Positions 8,702-19,174 of a DNA stretch of 64,000 nucleotides are shown here, one piece after another; the first letter of the stretch is position 1, and the number at the start of each line of letters is the position of its first letter. The notes below the pieces were generated by a model that did not search any database, had not been told where the DNA came from, and was given only the letters and a program-made list of their open reading frames with translations. The stretch is taken from the NCBI GenBank assembly GCA_905339235.1, contig CAJPFG010000006.1, forward strand, positions 1 through 64,000, given 5' to 3'. Origin of the DNA: Phycisphaerales bacterium. Lineage in GTDB: Bacteria > Planctomycetota > Phycisphaerae > Phycisphaerales > UBA1924. Both the position numbers and the translations under genes were made by a program.

Positions 8702-8722
8702 TCGCGCGTTCGGTCGATCAAC

Positions 8723-9364
8723 TCAACTCCCCATCGCCGACGGCAGGCCCAAAGCCTTGCGGAGTTCGGCGATCTGGCCGAGGTGCCAGCCCTCGTGCCA
8801 CGCGGCCTTGGCGATCGCGTCCAGTTTGTCGGCGCAGAACCCGCCGCTGTCGCTGGCGCACGGCTTGACCATGTCCGCGTCGGTACGGCTGCGGGCCGCG
8901 TCTTCGATCCGTTCGGCGGACTTGGCGTACGCGGCCTGGACTTCTGCGAAGGGCGGATAGGCCGCAGGATCGCTCGTGGGCTTGCTCTTCATGCCGAACA
9001 TCTTGTCCCAGTCGTCGGACACACCGATCGGCGCGCCGTCGATGAGGCTCGCGAACCACGCGTTGCTGACGGCAAGGTGGCCGAAGCTCCACAGCAGGTG
9101 GTTGCTTGTCGGCGTGGGCTGAGCGGTTACCTGGTTGTCCGCGAAGCCCGACCCGAACTTGGCCGCCGTCTGGTGCGCGAACTTGAAGAGCGCCACGGCC
9201 CGCTCACGCTGGGCGTTCGACGGTGGGGCGGTGGCGGCCGACTTCATCACCGACTTCGATGCGGCCTTCTTGCCGACCTTCTGCTTCGCCGCCTTCTTCG
9301 GCCCCTTCTGGGCGGATTTTTTTGGTGCCTTCGACTTGGATTTCTTCGACGGTTTCTTGCTCAT
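8723..9364 (-). CDS. DinB-like domain protein with Lys-rich N-terminal tail
   Basis: A 213-residue protein. Residues 1-45 are almost only Lys, Ala, Ser and Pro with repeated KKSA/KKAA blocks, like a histone H1 tail. Residues about 50-213 form a four-helix DinB fold, with the conserved His positions in NHLLWSFGHLAVSNAWF and in the C-terminal AWHEGWHLGQIAELRKALGL. DinB-like proteins are metal-binding, and several are thiol-dependent S-transferases. The tail may bind DNA or another anion; nothing in the sequence shows which. A terminator follows. Confidence 0.78.
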   Translation of the reverse strand: MSKKPSKKSKSKAPKKSAQKGPKKAAKQKVGKKAASKSVMKSAATAPPSNAQRERAVALFKFAHQTAAKFGSGFADNQVTAQPTPTSNHLLWSFGHLAVSNAWFASLIDGAPIGVSDDWDKMFGMKSKPTSDPAAYPPFAEVQAAYAKSAERIEDAARSRTDADMVKPCASDSGGFCADKLDAIAKAAWHEGWHLGQIAELRKALGLPSAMGS

Positions 9365-9486
9365 GTGGGTAAACCTCCACGACGATCTTACCGGACGGTG
9401 AGAGTATGTGCCGTGAGACTATCCTTCGGCCCGATTCCGGGCTACCCGGTCGGGCGTTTCTCAACCCCAAGCGGAGTCCTCCGAGC

Positions 9487-10974
9487 ATGGCTGCGAGCCT
9501 GAGTGTCGCCCTCGCCCCCGGTGATGGGATCGGCCCCGAAATCATGAGCGCGACGCTGGAACTCTTTGCGGCAGCGGGGGTTCTGAATAGCGTCGAGTTC
9601 CGGCCGGTGGAGATGGGAGCGTCGGTTTTTGGCAGGGGCAACTCCCGCGGCATGACCGACGAGGCGATCGGGATCGTCGAAGACTGCGGAATCCTGTTCA
9701 AGGGGCCCATGGAGACCCCCAAGGGCGGGGGCGGGAAATCGATCAACGTCACGGCCCGCAAACTCTGGAACGCGTACGCCAATCTGCGCGTGTTCAAGAC
9801 TCTTCCGGGAGTCGAGACGGTCTACTCCAAGGCGGGCCTGACCATCGACATGGCCATTGTGCGGGAGAATATCGAGGACACCTACGGCGGCGTGGAGCAC
9901 CGACTGTCGAACGACACCATTCAGGGCAAGCGGCTCATCACCGCGCCGGGGTGCGACGAGGTGCACCGCTTCGCCTTCCGGACGGCGCGGAACACCGGGT
10001 TGAAAAAGGTCCACTGCGGTCACAAGGCCAACATCATGAAGATGACCGACGGCCTCTTCCTCGAACGCTTCCGGCAGACCGCCAAGGACTTCCCGGAGAT
10101 CGAGCATGCGGACGTCATCGTCGATGCCTTGTGCATGAACCTGGTCGTCAAGCCGCAGACGTTTCAGATGGTGGTGCTGCCCAACCTGCAGGGCGACATC
10201 GTCTCGGACTTGTGCGCCGGGCTGGTGGGCGGCCTGGGCTTCGCCCCCTCGGCCAACATCGGCAATCACATCTCCATCTTCGAGGCCGTCCATGGCACCG
10301 CACCGGATATCGCCGGGAAGGGCGTGGCGAATCCGACCTCGCTGATTCTCTCGGGGTTGATGATGCTGCGACACCTGTGCCTGGTGAAGGCGGCCGCGGC
10401 CATCGAAAACGCGCTTCTCGCCACCCTCGAATCCGGCGTCCACACGGGAGATTTTGGAGATCGCACCAGGCCCGCGGCCACCACAAAGGAGTTCACGCGG
10501 GCAATCATGGATCGCCTCGGTCAATCGCCCCGAACCGTGCCGGCGGTGACGGCGCCCCAGGCCGCGCCGGACGTGTTCGACCGCCCGCGCCGTCCCACCG
10601 GCCAGAAGGTGATCCGGACCTTCAGGAACGTCGTGTCGCACGTGGCCGGGTGCGACATGTACCTCGACTCGCCGCTCGCGCCCGTGAGCCTGGCTGAAGA
10701 GATGCAGCGGGCGTGCCAGGACACCCCGTTCCGGCTGACGCTGATTTCGAACCGCGGCACGCAGGTATGGCCGACGGGCTCGGTCTTCACCGAGTGCGTG
10801 GACTACTACCGCGTTCGGTTCGAACTTCGCGACGGTGTGCCGCCGGGTTCCCTTGGCCAGAGCCGGGCGATCGCGCTTCTCGACCGCGTGGCGGAGGCGT
10901 TTACGGTGTGCTCCTACGAACTGCTGCGGACGTTTGATGGCGTGAAGGGGTACAGCCTTGCACAGGGGCAGTAG
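9487..10974 (+). CDS. icd: Isocitrate dehydrogenase, long form
   Basis: Oxidative decarboxylation of isocitrate to 2-oxoglutarate in the TCA cycle. Conserved blocks: PGDGIGPEIM, the ENIEDTYGG region, HKANIMKMTDGLF, the metal-binding D in DALCMNLV and NLQGDIVSDLCAG, and HGTAPDIAGKGVANP. The substrate-binding Ser/Asn loop (GGGGKSINVTARK) marks it as IDH rather than isopropylmalate dehydrogenase. It has a C-terminal extension of about 130 residues (from PTGQKVIRTFRNV) as in Thermus and Rickettsia IDH; total 495 residues. Cofactor choice (NAD or NADP) is not clear by eye. The Met at 9487 is chosen over upstream codons because it starts the fold and follows CGGAG. Confidence 0.92.
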   Translation: MAASLSVALAPGDGIGPEIMSATLELFAAAGVLNSVEFRPVEMGASVFGRGNSRGMTDEAIGIVEDCGILFKGPMETPKGGGGKSINVTARKLWNAYANLRVFKTLPGVETVYSKAGLTIDMAIVRENIEDTYGGVEHRLSNDTIQGKRLITAPGCDEVHRFAFRTARNTGLKKVHCGHKANIMKMTDGLFLERFRQTAKDFPEIEHADVIVDALCMNLVVKPQTFQMVVLPNLQGDIVSDLCAGLVGGLGFAPSANIGNHISIFEAVHGTAPDIAGKGVANPTSLILSGLMMLRHLCLVKAAAAIENALLATLESGVHTGDFGDRTRPAATTKEFTRAIMDRLGQSPRTVPAVTAPQAAPDVFDRPRRPTGQKVIRTFRNVVSHVAGCDMYLDSPLAPVSLAEEMQRACQDTPFRLTLISNRGTQVWPTGSVFTECVDYYRVRFELRDGVPPGSLGQSRAIALLDRVAEAFTVCSYELLRTFDGVKGYSLAQGQ

Positions 10975-11014
10975 CCGCATGGAACCGGGCCGGCATGTTG
11001 CCCAATGATGGAGC

Positions 11015-11575
11015 GTGACCGGCGCGCTCGCCCCGACTACTCCGCCCACCGCCCCAGGCATGATCATCCCTCGCCGGTTCCCGGTTTGGCCTCGTGTACT
11101 GGCCATTCTGGGCTGGCTGGCCGCGGGGACCAGCGGGGTCCTGGGCATGTGCGCGATCGGGTATCCGTTTTTCTCGCAATGGCTGGGAGGGCGGGTAGGC
11201 CCGGACTTCCAGGACGACTTTGCCGGCATGCTCGTGCATTACCGCGCGATCGACACCGTCGTGGAACTGGCCACGATCGCGCTGGCCGTGTGGCTGTTCA
11301 TGATCTGCCGCCGGCTCTGGCGTCAGGACCCCCAGGCCCCGAGCGCCCTGCGCCGGTGGTGCCTGATCAAACTGGCGGTGGAGTTGGCCAACATCGGCGT
11401 GCTGTTTGCGCAGATCCAGGCGCACGCGGCCTCTCGGGCAGACCTTTCCGCCGGGGAGGCGCAGGGGTTCACGCTGGGGATGACCGGGTGGAGCCTGGTG
11501 ACGGGGCTCACGCTTCCGCTGATGGCGCTGATCTGGTTGATCCTGCCGCGCGTCCGCTCACGGCGAATCGCGTAG
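11015..11575 (+). CDS. Four-helix membrane protein of unknown function
   Basis: A 186-residue protein with about four hydrophobic segments: VLAILGWLAAGTSGVLGMCAIG, TVVELATIALAVWLFMICRRLW, LIKLAVELANIGVLFAQI and LVTGLTLPLMALIWLILP. No family is recognised. The start is a GTG at 11015; an ATG at 11060 would remove 15 uncertain residues. It lies 40 nt after icd on the same strand and ends 1 nt from the stop of convergent rpiA. Confidence 0.7.
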   Translation: MTGALAPTTPPTAPGMIIPRRFPVWPRVLAILGWLAAGTSGVLGMCAIGYPFFSQWLGGRVGPDFQDDFAGMLVHYRAIDTVVELATIALAVWLFMICRRLWRQDPQAPSALRRWCLIKLAVELANIGVLFAQIQAHAASRADLSAGEAQGFTLGMTGWSLVTGLTLPLMALIWLILPRVRSRRIA

Positions 11576-11576
11576 T

Positions 11577-12302
11577 TCAAGACTCTTCGGGCAGCAGCCT
11601 GCGGATCTCGCCCTTCTTGCACTCGATGATGACCTCGTCGGCCTCGGTGAGGAACAGGCCATGGTCCACGACGCCGGGGACGTGGTCCAGCGCCATCGCG
11701 AGTTGCTCGATGTCGCAGGTCTGCGGGATGGTCATGTCGAAGAGCACGCCGCCGCCGTCGGAAACGAAGACCTCGCCGTCGAGAGTCCGCCGCAGGATGC
11801 CGGAAAGCCCCAACTCTCGCAGTCGGTTCCGGGTGCTGGCGACGCCGAAGGGAATAAGCGTGATCGCCAGCAGCGCCTTGGTGCCCAGGTGGTTCACCAG
11901 TTTGTCCTCGGTCGCGAGGCAGACGCAACGGGTGGAAACCGCGGCCACCAGCCGCTGGCGCGTGATGGCGCCGTGGTGGCCCTTCATCATCCGCAACTTG
12001 TGGTCCACCTCGTCGGCGCCGTCGAAGGTGTAGTCGATCGTCTCGATATCGTTGAACGGCACCGTGGGAAGGGCCAGTTCCTTCGCCAGCGCCTCGGTCG
12101 CGAGGCTGGAGCACACGCAGTCGATATCCAGTTTTTCGTCGCGCACGCGCTGGGAAAGGGCGCGGATCGCGCGGTTGGCGGTGCGGCCGGTCCCCAGCCC
12201 CACGATCATGCCCGACCGGACCGGCTCGATCCCCGCCAGCGCCAGCCGGTCGATGCCGGCGGGAGGCTGGGCCTGCGGCGACGTGGTGGATGGATTAGTC
12301 AA
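11577..12302 (-). CDS. rpiA: Ribose-5-phosphate isomerase A
   Basis: Interconverts ribose 5-phosphate and ribulose 5-phosphate in the pentose phosphate pathway. Seen: the phosphate loop IVGLGTGRTANRAIRAL, the catalytic Asp pair in DGADEVD and the Lys in MMKGHHGA. Odd: the family's KGGGGA...REK stretch here reads KGHHGAITRQRLV, so the catalytic Glu (Glu103 in E. coli) seems to be Gln. The gene has only a TTG start at 12302, overlapping the last 8 nt of the upstream aldehyde dehydrogenase gene, so translation is probably coupled. Length (241) is slightly more than E. coli RpiA (219), mostly at the N-terminus. Confidence 0.88.
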   Translation of the reverse strand: MTNPSTTSPQAQPPAGIDRLALAGIEPVRSGMIVGLGTGRTANRAIRALSQRVRDEKLDIDCVCSSLATEALAKELALPTVPFNDIETIDYTFDGADEVDHKLRMMKGHHGAITRQRLVAAVSTRCVCLATEDKLVNHLGTKALLAITLIPFGVASTRNRLRELGLSGILRRTLDGEVFVSDGGGVLFDMTIPQTCDIEQLAMALDHVPGVVDHGLFLTEADEVIIECKKGEIRRLLPEES

Positions 12303-13806
12303 AGCGGATCCCCTGTGCGAGTTTGAGTTCCGTCCCGAAGTTTACGGTGTTCGTCTGCCGGCGCATGTACGCCTTCCACGAGTCGCTCCCCGACTCGCGG
12401 CCACCGCCCGTCTCCTTCTCTCCGCCGAACGCCCCGCCGATCTCCGCTCCGCTCGTTCCCGCATTCACGTTCGCGATGCCGCAATCCGACCCCGACGCCG
12501 CCAGGAATGCCTCCGCCGCGCGAACGCTGTCGGTAAAGATCGCCGACGTCAGCCCCTGCGCCACGCCGTTCTGCATCGCGATGGCCTCGTCGAGCGTCTT
12601 GAACGAGAACACGTACAGGATCGGGGCGAACGTCTCGTCCGAGGCGATCGCCAACCGATTGGACTTGGGAGCCCGGATGATCGTGGGCTGAACGTAGAAC
12701 CCGCGCAGCCCGGCCACTTCGGCCTTTGCGCCGCCCGCGAGCACCTCGCCGCCCTGTTGCTTCGCGGCATCGATCGCCGCGAGGAATCCGTCCACGCTCC
12801 GCTGATTGATCAGCGGGCCGACCAGCGTGCCGTCCTTGAGCGGGTCGCCGATGCGGACGGTCTTGTACGCCGCGACGAGCCGCCGGCAGACATCGTCCAT
12901 GATGGATTCGTGCACGATGAGTCGCCGGGTCGAGGTGCAGCGCTGCCCGGCCGTGCCCACGGCCGCAAAGACGATCGCGGGGATGGTCAGTTTCAGGTCG
13001 GCGGTCTGATCGATGATCGCGGCGTTGTTGCCGCCCAGTTCGAGCAGGCAACGGCCGAATCGCTGGGCCACCGCCGCGCCCACGTGCTTGCCCATCCGGC
13101 ATGAGCCGGTCGCGGAGACCAGGGGCAGCCGGGAATCGGCGATCAGTCGTTCACCGACGACCTGGTCGGCGCCGATGACCAGATTGAAGATTCCGGGATG
13201 GCCCAGGGCGCGGGCGACGCGGTCGGCGATGGCGTTGCTCGCCATGGCCGTGAGCGGCGCGAACAGGCTGGGCTTCCAGACGATCGTGTCGCCGCACACC
13301 GCGGCCAGCATGGCGTTCCACGCCCACACGGCGTTGGGGAAGTTGAACGCTGAGATCACGCCGATGGGGCCGAGGGGGTGCCACTGTTCCATAAGCCTGT
13401 GGCTGGGCCGCTCGCTGGGCATGGTCAGGCCGTACAACTGGCGCGAGAGCCCCACCGCGAAGTCCGCGATGTCGATGGTCTCCTGGACCTCGCCCAGGCC
13501 CTCCTGCAGGATTTTTCCGACCTCGAGCGATACCAGTTCGCCCAGGGCCGTCTTGTGCTTGCGGAACTCGTCGCCGATCGCACGCACCACCTGACCCCGC
13601 TCGGGAGCCGGAACGCTTCGCCAGCGTGCGAAGGACTCCGATGCCTGCGCGACGACGCGGTCGTACGCGCGCTCGTCATCGAGCCGCACCGCGCCGATCG
13701 GCTCGGCCGTGGCGGGGTTGGTGACCGTGATGGTGCCGGGAGCGCCGGGCGAAGCGAGGCGCTCGTCGCCGGCGATACCCAAACGCTCGAACAACTCACA
13801 TGACAT
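12295..13806 (-). CDS. ALDH7-type aldehyde dehydrogenase (aminoadipate semialdehyde dehydrogenase-like)
   Basis: An NAD(P)-dependent aldehyde dehydrogenase of 503 residues. It has the Rossmann motif region (GVISAFNFPNAVWAWN, VWKPS), the general-base Glu in LELGGNNA and the nucleophile Cys in GTAGQRCTSTRRL. The C-terminal block NVNAGTSGAEIGGAFGGEK followed by ETGGGRESGSDSWKAYMRR is the hallmark of the ALDH7 (antiquitin/AmaB) group, which oxidises 2-aminoadipate 6-semialdehyde from lysine breakdown. Exact substrate is inferred from family only. It is the first gene of a two-gene unit with rpiA. Confidence 0.88.
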   Translation of the reverse strand: MSCELFERLGIAGDERLASPGAPGTITVTNPATAEPIGAVRLDDERAYDRVVAQASESFARWRSVPAPERGQVVRAIGDEFRKHKTALGELVSLEVGKILQEGLGEVQETIDIADFAVGLSRQLYGLTMPSERPSHRLMEQWHPLGPIGVISAFNFPNAVWAWNAMLAAVCGDTIVWKPSLFAPLTAMASNAIADRVARALGHPGIFNLVIGADQVVGERLIADSRLPLVSATGSCRMGKHVGAAVAQRFGRCLLELGGNNAAIIDQTADLKLTIPAIVFAAVGTAGQRCTSTRRLIVHESIMDDVCRRLVAAYKTVRIGDPLKDGTLVGPLINQRSVDGFLAAIDAAKQQGGEVLAGGAKAEVAGLRGFYVQPTIIRAPKSNRLAIASDETFAPILYVFSFKTLDEAIAMQNGVAQGLTSAIFTDSVRAAEAFLAASGSDCGIANVNAGTSGAEIGGAFGGEKETGGGRESGSDSWKAYMRRQTNTVNFGTELKLAQGIRFD

Positions 13807-13839
13807 CGGCTGAGTTTAGGCCTCAGAATTGTGGATTCG

Positions 13840-15012
13840 TCAAGACCGATCAGAAAGGGGCAGGTTTCGCAGAAACCCGCAGAGCCGTTCGAGCGTCGGG
13901 CTGTTCGCATCGCGGACGTACGCGCCGCTCACCGCGCATCCGGCCGCGAGACACTCCGGCGGCGACAGGTTGAGAACCTGGGCAAAGGCGAACCCCGCGT
14001 TAAAGTGGTCCCCCGCTCCGGTGGACAGGTTGGGCGAATCGGTGAACGGCCCCTCGAACCACCACGAGCCCTCGGAGTTCGCCGCCGCGGCCCCCTCACG
14101 CGGGTGAATCACAACCGTGTCGAGCGACAGCGCGCCGCGAATGCCCGACGCCGCGGCCACCAACCCCTCGCCGGCGTGCGGGGCGCCGCGGGGAACGCCC
14201 CCCGGCAGACCGAGAACTTTGACCATCCGCTGGGCCTCCGACAGGTTGAGACCCAGCGTGACCGAAACGCCCGGCGTGTCTTCCAGCCGCCGCAGGAGTT
14301 GCATCGCGCGCGTGATGTCCTCGTCAAGCCGTTTGGCCGGATCGGAGAGGTCGATGAACACCCGCCGATCGGCGTGCGGCCCGGGGCGCGTCACCAGAAT
14401 CTGGCGCAGGCCCTCCCACATGCCCTCAACACCGCCCAGGAGCGACCAGTTCACGACGCCGATGAGCGAGGCCTGGGCGACCATGGCCCGCAGCGCGTCG
14501 TGCCCGACGCTGCCGGCCACTCGCTCCCACGTCACGGCCTGCACATTGGCCGTGTCGTTGAACATCAACTTCCCATCGTCGAACTCCAGGCACAGTGTGT
14601 GCGAGGGGACGCCGACCGGGATGCACGTCGCGCACCGGCTCGCGAAGGGCGCGAAGACAGGGTGAACCGCTCCGGCGCCGTCGCCGACGGCCCCGACAAA
14701 TGTCACGCCGGCGCCCAAGCCGGCCAGGGCCCCGGCCATCAGAGGTCCGTTCCCGCCGAAGCGGTCCTGCAGCGTCACCCGTTCGATATTGGCGCTCTTG
14801 CCGGCCGCCGCGGCGCAGCGTTGCGCGAAGGCGGAGATGGTCCGCAGCGGCTCGAAATCCTCGACCTTCATGGAACGGCGGTAATCGACCATCTTGACGA
14901 TGGAGTCGATGAAGCCGTCGAAGCCGACCAGGACCGTGGGAAGTCGGTGCTCACGAACGGCCCGTTCGATGCCCGAGGCGGCGCTGTCGGCGATGGCTTG
15001 ACGCTCCGTCAT
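13840..15012 (-). CDS. PfkB-family carbohydrate kinase
   Basis: A 390-residue sugar (or nucleoside) kinase of the ribokinase superfamily. The C-terminal PfkB signature is NLSTGAGDHFNAGFAFAQVL, with the catalytic Asp in GAGD. The N-terminal part has VLVGFDGFIDSIVKMVDYR and FGGNGPLMAGALAGLGAGVTFVGAVG, the substrate-side signature. The FDGFID opening suggests a less common subgroup, so the sugar cannot be named. The Met at 15012 is chosen because upstream residues are not conserved. It is divergent from rdgB, with only 39 bp between them. Confidence 0.85.
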   Translation of the reverse strand: MTERQAIADSAASGIERAVREHRLPTVLVGFDGFIDSIVKMVDYRRSMKVEDFEPLRTISAFAQRCAAAAGKSANIERVTLQDRFGGNGPLMAGALAGLGAGVTFVGAVGDGAGAVHPVFAPFASRCATCIPVGVPSHTLCLEFDDGKLMFNDTANVQAVTWERVAGSVGHDALRAMVAQASLIGVVNWSLLGGVEGMWEGLRQILVTRPGPHADRRVFIDLSDPAKRLDEDITRAMQLLRRLEDTPGVSVTLGLNLSEAQRMVKVLGLPGGVPRGAPHAGEGLVAAASGIRGALSLDTVVIHPREGAAAANSEGSWWFEGPFTDSPNLSTGAGDHFNAGFAFAQVLNLSPPECLAAGCAVSGAYVRDANSPTLERLCGFLRNLPLSDRS

Positions 15013-15051
15013 CGGCAGTGGTATAGGCCGGCGGGAGATACCCTTCTCCAC

Positions 15052-15714
15052 ATGGTCAAGCCTCTGGAGATCGTCGTCGCAACGGGCAATCCGCACAAGG
15101 TGCGGGAGATCAACGCGGTATTCTCGCGGGAGGGGCTCAGCGCCCGCCTGGTGAACCTGAATGAAGTCCCCGGAGCCCCCTTCGGCGAGCCCGAGGAATC
15201 CGGCAAGACGTTCGAGGAGAATGCGGGCATCAAGGCCATCACGTACGCCAAGGCCACGGGCCGGCTGTGCCTCGCCGACGATTCGGGGCTGGAGGTTGAC
15301 GCGCTCGGGGGCCGGCCCGGGGTGATTTCATCGCACTTCTCGACCGATGGCGTCGAGACGGGGCTGGCCCGCGAGGAGCGGGACCGTCTGAACAACGAGC
15401 GACTGCTCCGCGAACTCGAAGGCAGGCAGTTCGGCCAGCGCGGCGCGCGATTCCGATGCGTGATGGTGTTCGCGGATCCGATCAAGGGCCGCCTGCACAC
15501 CAGCCACGGCGCCTTCGATGGTCGGATCGGCATGCCCGGCGAGGTGCCCCGAGGCGAAAACGGGTTCGGCTATGACCCGCTCTTCCTGGTGCCCCCGGCG
15601 TACGCCAAGACCAGCGCGGAGTTGACGCCGGAAGAGAAGAACTTGCGAAGCCACCGAGGCGCGGCCGCGCGGGCGATGGCCGCGTGGATCCGGCGGCATC
15701 TCACCGGAGCGTGA
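15052..15714 (+). CDS. rdgB: Non-canonical purine NTP pyrophosphatase (RdgB/HAM1)
   Basis: Hydrolyses ITP, dITP and XTP to monophosphates, keeping deaminated purines out of nucleic acids. The 220-residue protein shows the complete pattern: VVATGNPHKVREINAVF, FEENAGIKAITYAKATG, the catalytic ADDSGLEVDALGGRPGV, RCVMVFADP, and GRIGMPGEVPRGENGFGYDPLF followed by TSAELTPEEKNLRSHRGAA. The last 14 nt overlap the convergent comB gene. Confidence 0.95.
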   Translation: MVKPLEIVVATGNPHKVREINAVFSREGLSARLVNLNEVPGAPFGEPEESGKTFEENAGIKAITYAKATGRLCLADDSGLEVDALGGRPGVISSHFSTDGVETGLAREERDRLNNERLLRELEGRQFGQRGARFRCVMVFADPIKGRLHTSHGAFDGRIGMPGEVPRGENGFGYDPLFLVPPAYAKTSAELTPEEKNLRSHRGAAARAMAAWIRRHLTGA

Positions 15715-16477
15715 CAACACCGCGGTGCGGGTCAAAGCGCGGGACGACGGGCAGGGTGTCGAGCGTGGCGCAGAAGTCCACATCGGCGCCGAGGCCCTGG
15801 CGCTCGAGGTTCCGCCCGCCTCGTGATTGGCGCATGGCTTCGACCAGGCCGACGGGAGCGGCGAGCGCACCGCGCCAGGCCATCAGGGCGATGCGGGCGG
15901 AGTCTTCCGCGTCAAGTTGGCGACCCGAAGCGGTGAGGCGCTCGACGAACGCGCCGGCGGGCAGGACGTCGTCGAGCGAGAACTCGTCGCGCGTGCCGCA
16001 GCAGACCACGTGCACCGTGCGCGGGTCGCTCCGCACGGCCTCGCACACCGCGGACAGGTTGGCGAATGAACCGACGACGATCTCCGCGGCCTTGGCGGAG
16101 TTCAAGAGGGCCGCGGTGCCGTTGGTGGTGGTGAAAATGACGGCCTTCCCCTTGACGCGATCGGCGGTGTATTTGCCGGGCGAGTTGTCGAGGTCGAACC
16201 CGGGGATGAGCACGCCGCCACGTTCTCCGCCGAGGACCGCGCCGGGATAGCGCGACTTTTCGGCCAATGCCTGCTCAACCGTGAGCGCGGGCACGACGCA
16301 CGAGGCGCCGTGGGCCAGCGCGGCCGTCATGGTGACGCTGGCCCGCAGGGCATCGATGACAACTACGACGGCTCCGGCGAGCGCCTCGGGCGCAACGAGT
16401 TTGACGTGCAGGTGGACGTGGAGAGGCCGCTCGGTCGCGGTAAACTGCGGGGGAGGTGGGAGATCGGGGGCGGGCAT
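15701..16477 (-). CDS. comB: ComB-like 2-phosphosulfolactate phosphatase
   Basis: A 258-residue member of the ComB family, Mg-dependent phosphatases that make sulfolactate from phosphosulfolactate in archaeal coenzyme M synthesis. Family blocks seen: VVVVIDALRASVTMTAALAHGA, GERGGVLIPGFDLDNSPGKY, VIFTTTNGTAALLN and CCGTRDEFSLDDVLPAGAFV. Planctomycetes are not known to use coenzyme M, so the real substrate may be another phosphorylated sulfonate or hydroxy acid. It lies 3 nt upstream of hepT on the same strand only by stop position (hepT ends 16481), so the three minus-strand genes from 17150 to 15701 could be cotranscribed. Confidence 0.85.
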   Translation of the reverse strand: MPAPDLPPPPQFTATERPLHVHLHVKLVAPEALAGAVVVVIDALRASVTMTAALAHGASCVVPALTVEQALAEKSRYPGAVLGGERGGVLIPGFDLDNSPGKYTADRVKGKAVIFTTTNGTAALLNSAKAAEIVVGSFANLSAVCEAVRSDPRTVHVVCCGTRDEFSLDDVLPAGAFVERLTASGRQLDAEDSARIALMAWRGALAAPVGLVEAMRQSRGGRNLERQGLGADVDFCATLDTLPVVPRFDPHRGVVTLR

Positions 16478-16480
16478 GGG

Positions 16481-16855
16481 TCAGCGAGGGGCGTCCGGGC
16501 TGTCAATCGGCGGTAGTTCGGGCACCAATGGCTCGCGGAGCACAATCAATGCCGGAACGTGCTGCGTAGCGACGCGCCAGATCTTGTCATCAACTACCCC
16601 CGCATAGCCATGAGCCACAATGTGCCGCTGTGCCGCTATTGGCTTCCACGGAACTTCGGTATGGGCAGCCTTGAAAGCCTGGGAAACACCACGCGACGCC
16701 TCGCCGATAATCTCGATCGCGCGCTCGACCGCAAGTCTTAGCGTTTCGTTGCCCTGATATGCGGGAAAGTCGATTCCACGCACGAGCCCAACGACCTTGC
16801 GCGAGTAGATCAACATGTCCCACAGATAGGACGAGTCGTGCTCATCAGGCCGCAT
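16481..16855 (-). CDS. hepT: HepT-like ribonuclease toxin (DUF86)
   Basis: A 124-residue all-helical HEPN protein. The active-site motif Rx4HxY is intact in RHIVAHGY (near residue 80), preceded by the helix ETLRLAVERAIEIIGEASRGVS typical of the family. HepT toxins cleave RNA, or in characterised pairs are kept inactive when MntA adds AMP groups to the Tyr of the motif. The start overlaps the end of the nucleotidyltransferase gene by 11 nt, so the two are translationally coupled. Together they form a type VII toxin-antitoxin module. Confidence 0.87.
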   Translation of the reverse strand: MRPDEHDSSYLWDMLIYSRKVVGLVRGIDFPAYQGNETLRLAVERAIEIIGEASRGVSQAFKAAHTEVPWKPIAAQRHIVAHGYAGVVDDKIWRVATQHVPALIVLREPLVPELPPIDSPDAPR

Positions 16856-17150
16856 AGATGACTCTTCGCGTGTTCAGGATTTCACGCCGGCGGAAGGGAT
16901 TCCGGAGCGCGGCCTTTTCGACGAGATCCACCGGCCGCCCGAAAATCTCCTCGAGGCGCTCCGTCATAGCCGGCCAGTCCCAATAAGACCACGCCGCGTC
17001 GGGCGCGAAGGAAACCAGAACATCGATGTCGCTCGCGGGGCCAAAGTCCGGCCGCAGGACCGAGCCGAACACCGACAACTCCGTCACTTTCCAATCGCTG
17101 CAGAAGGCGATGATTCGTGGGTCAGTTCTGGTCGGGATCGAAGCAACCAT
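16845..17150 (-). CDS. mntA: MntA-like minimal nucleotidyltransferase antitoxin
   Basis: A 101-residue minimal nucleotidyltransferase. The motif GSVLRPDFGPASDIDVLVSF carries the GSx10DxD signature of the fold with both metal-binding Asp residues (SDID), followed by LEEIFGRPVDLVEKAAL. In characterised MntA/HepT systems this protein neutralises HepT by oligo-AMPylation. It precedes hepT, with an 11-nt overlap; the order antitoxin then toxin is one of the two seen in nature. Confidence 0.87.
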   Translation of the reverse strand: MVASIPTRTDPRIIAFCSDWKVTELSVFGSVLRPDFGPASDIDVLVSFAPDAAWSYWDWPAMTERLEEIFGRPVDLVEKAALRNPFRRREILNTRRVIYAA

Positions 17151-17182
17151 GGAATCATTCTATCGCCCTGCTCATGTATGCG

Positions 17183-17206
17183 AAAAAGCCCCGCTTTCAC
17201 GGGGCT
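17183..17206 (-). terminator. Rho-independent terminator of dnaK
   Basis: Stem AGCCCCG/CGGGGCT (17187-17193 with 17200-17206), 6-nt loop. On the minus strand it is followed at once by TTTTTCG. It lies 25 nt past the dnaK stop and just before the MntA start, so it also insulates the toxin-antitoxin genes from dnaK. Confidence 0.8.
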
Positions 17207-17230
17207 CTTCGAATCGCGGTGCTTCGCAAT

Positions 17231-19174
<1,944 letters not shown>

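Noticed and set aside
15701-16477. ComB as evidence of coenzyme M synthesis
   Set aside because: The family also occurs in bacteria without coenzyme M, and no comA, comC or comDE gene is nearby.
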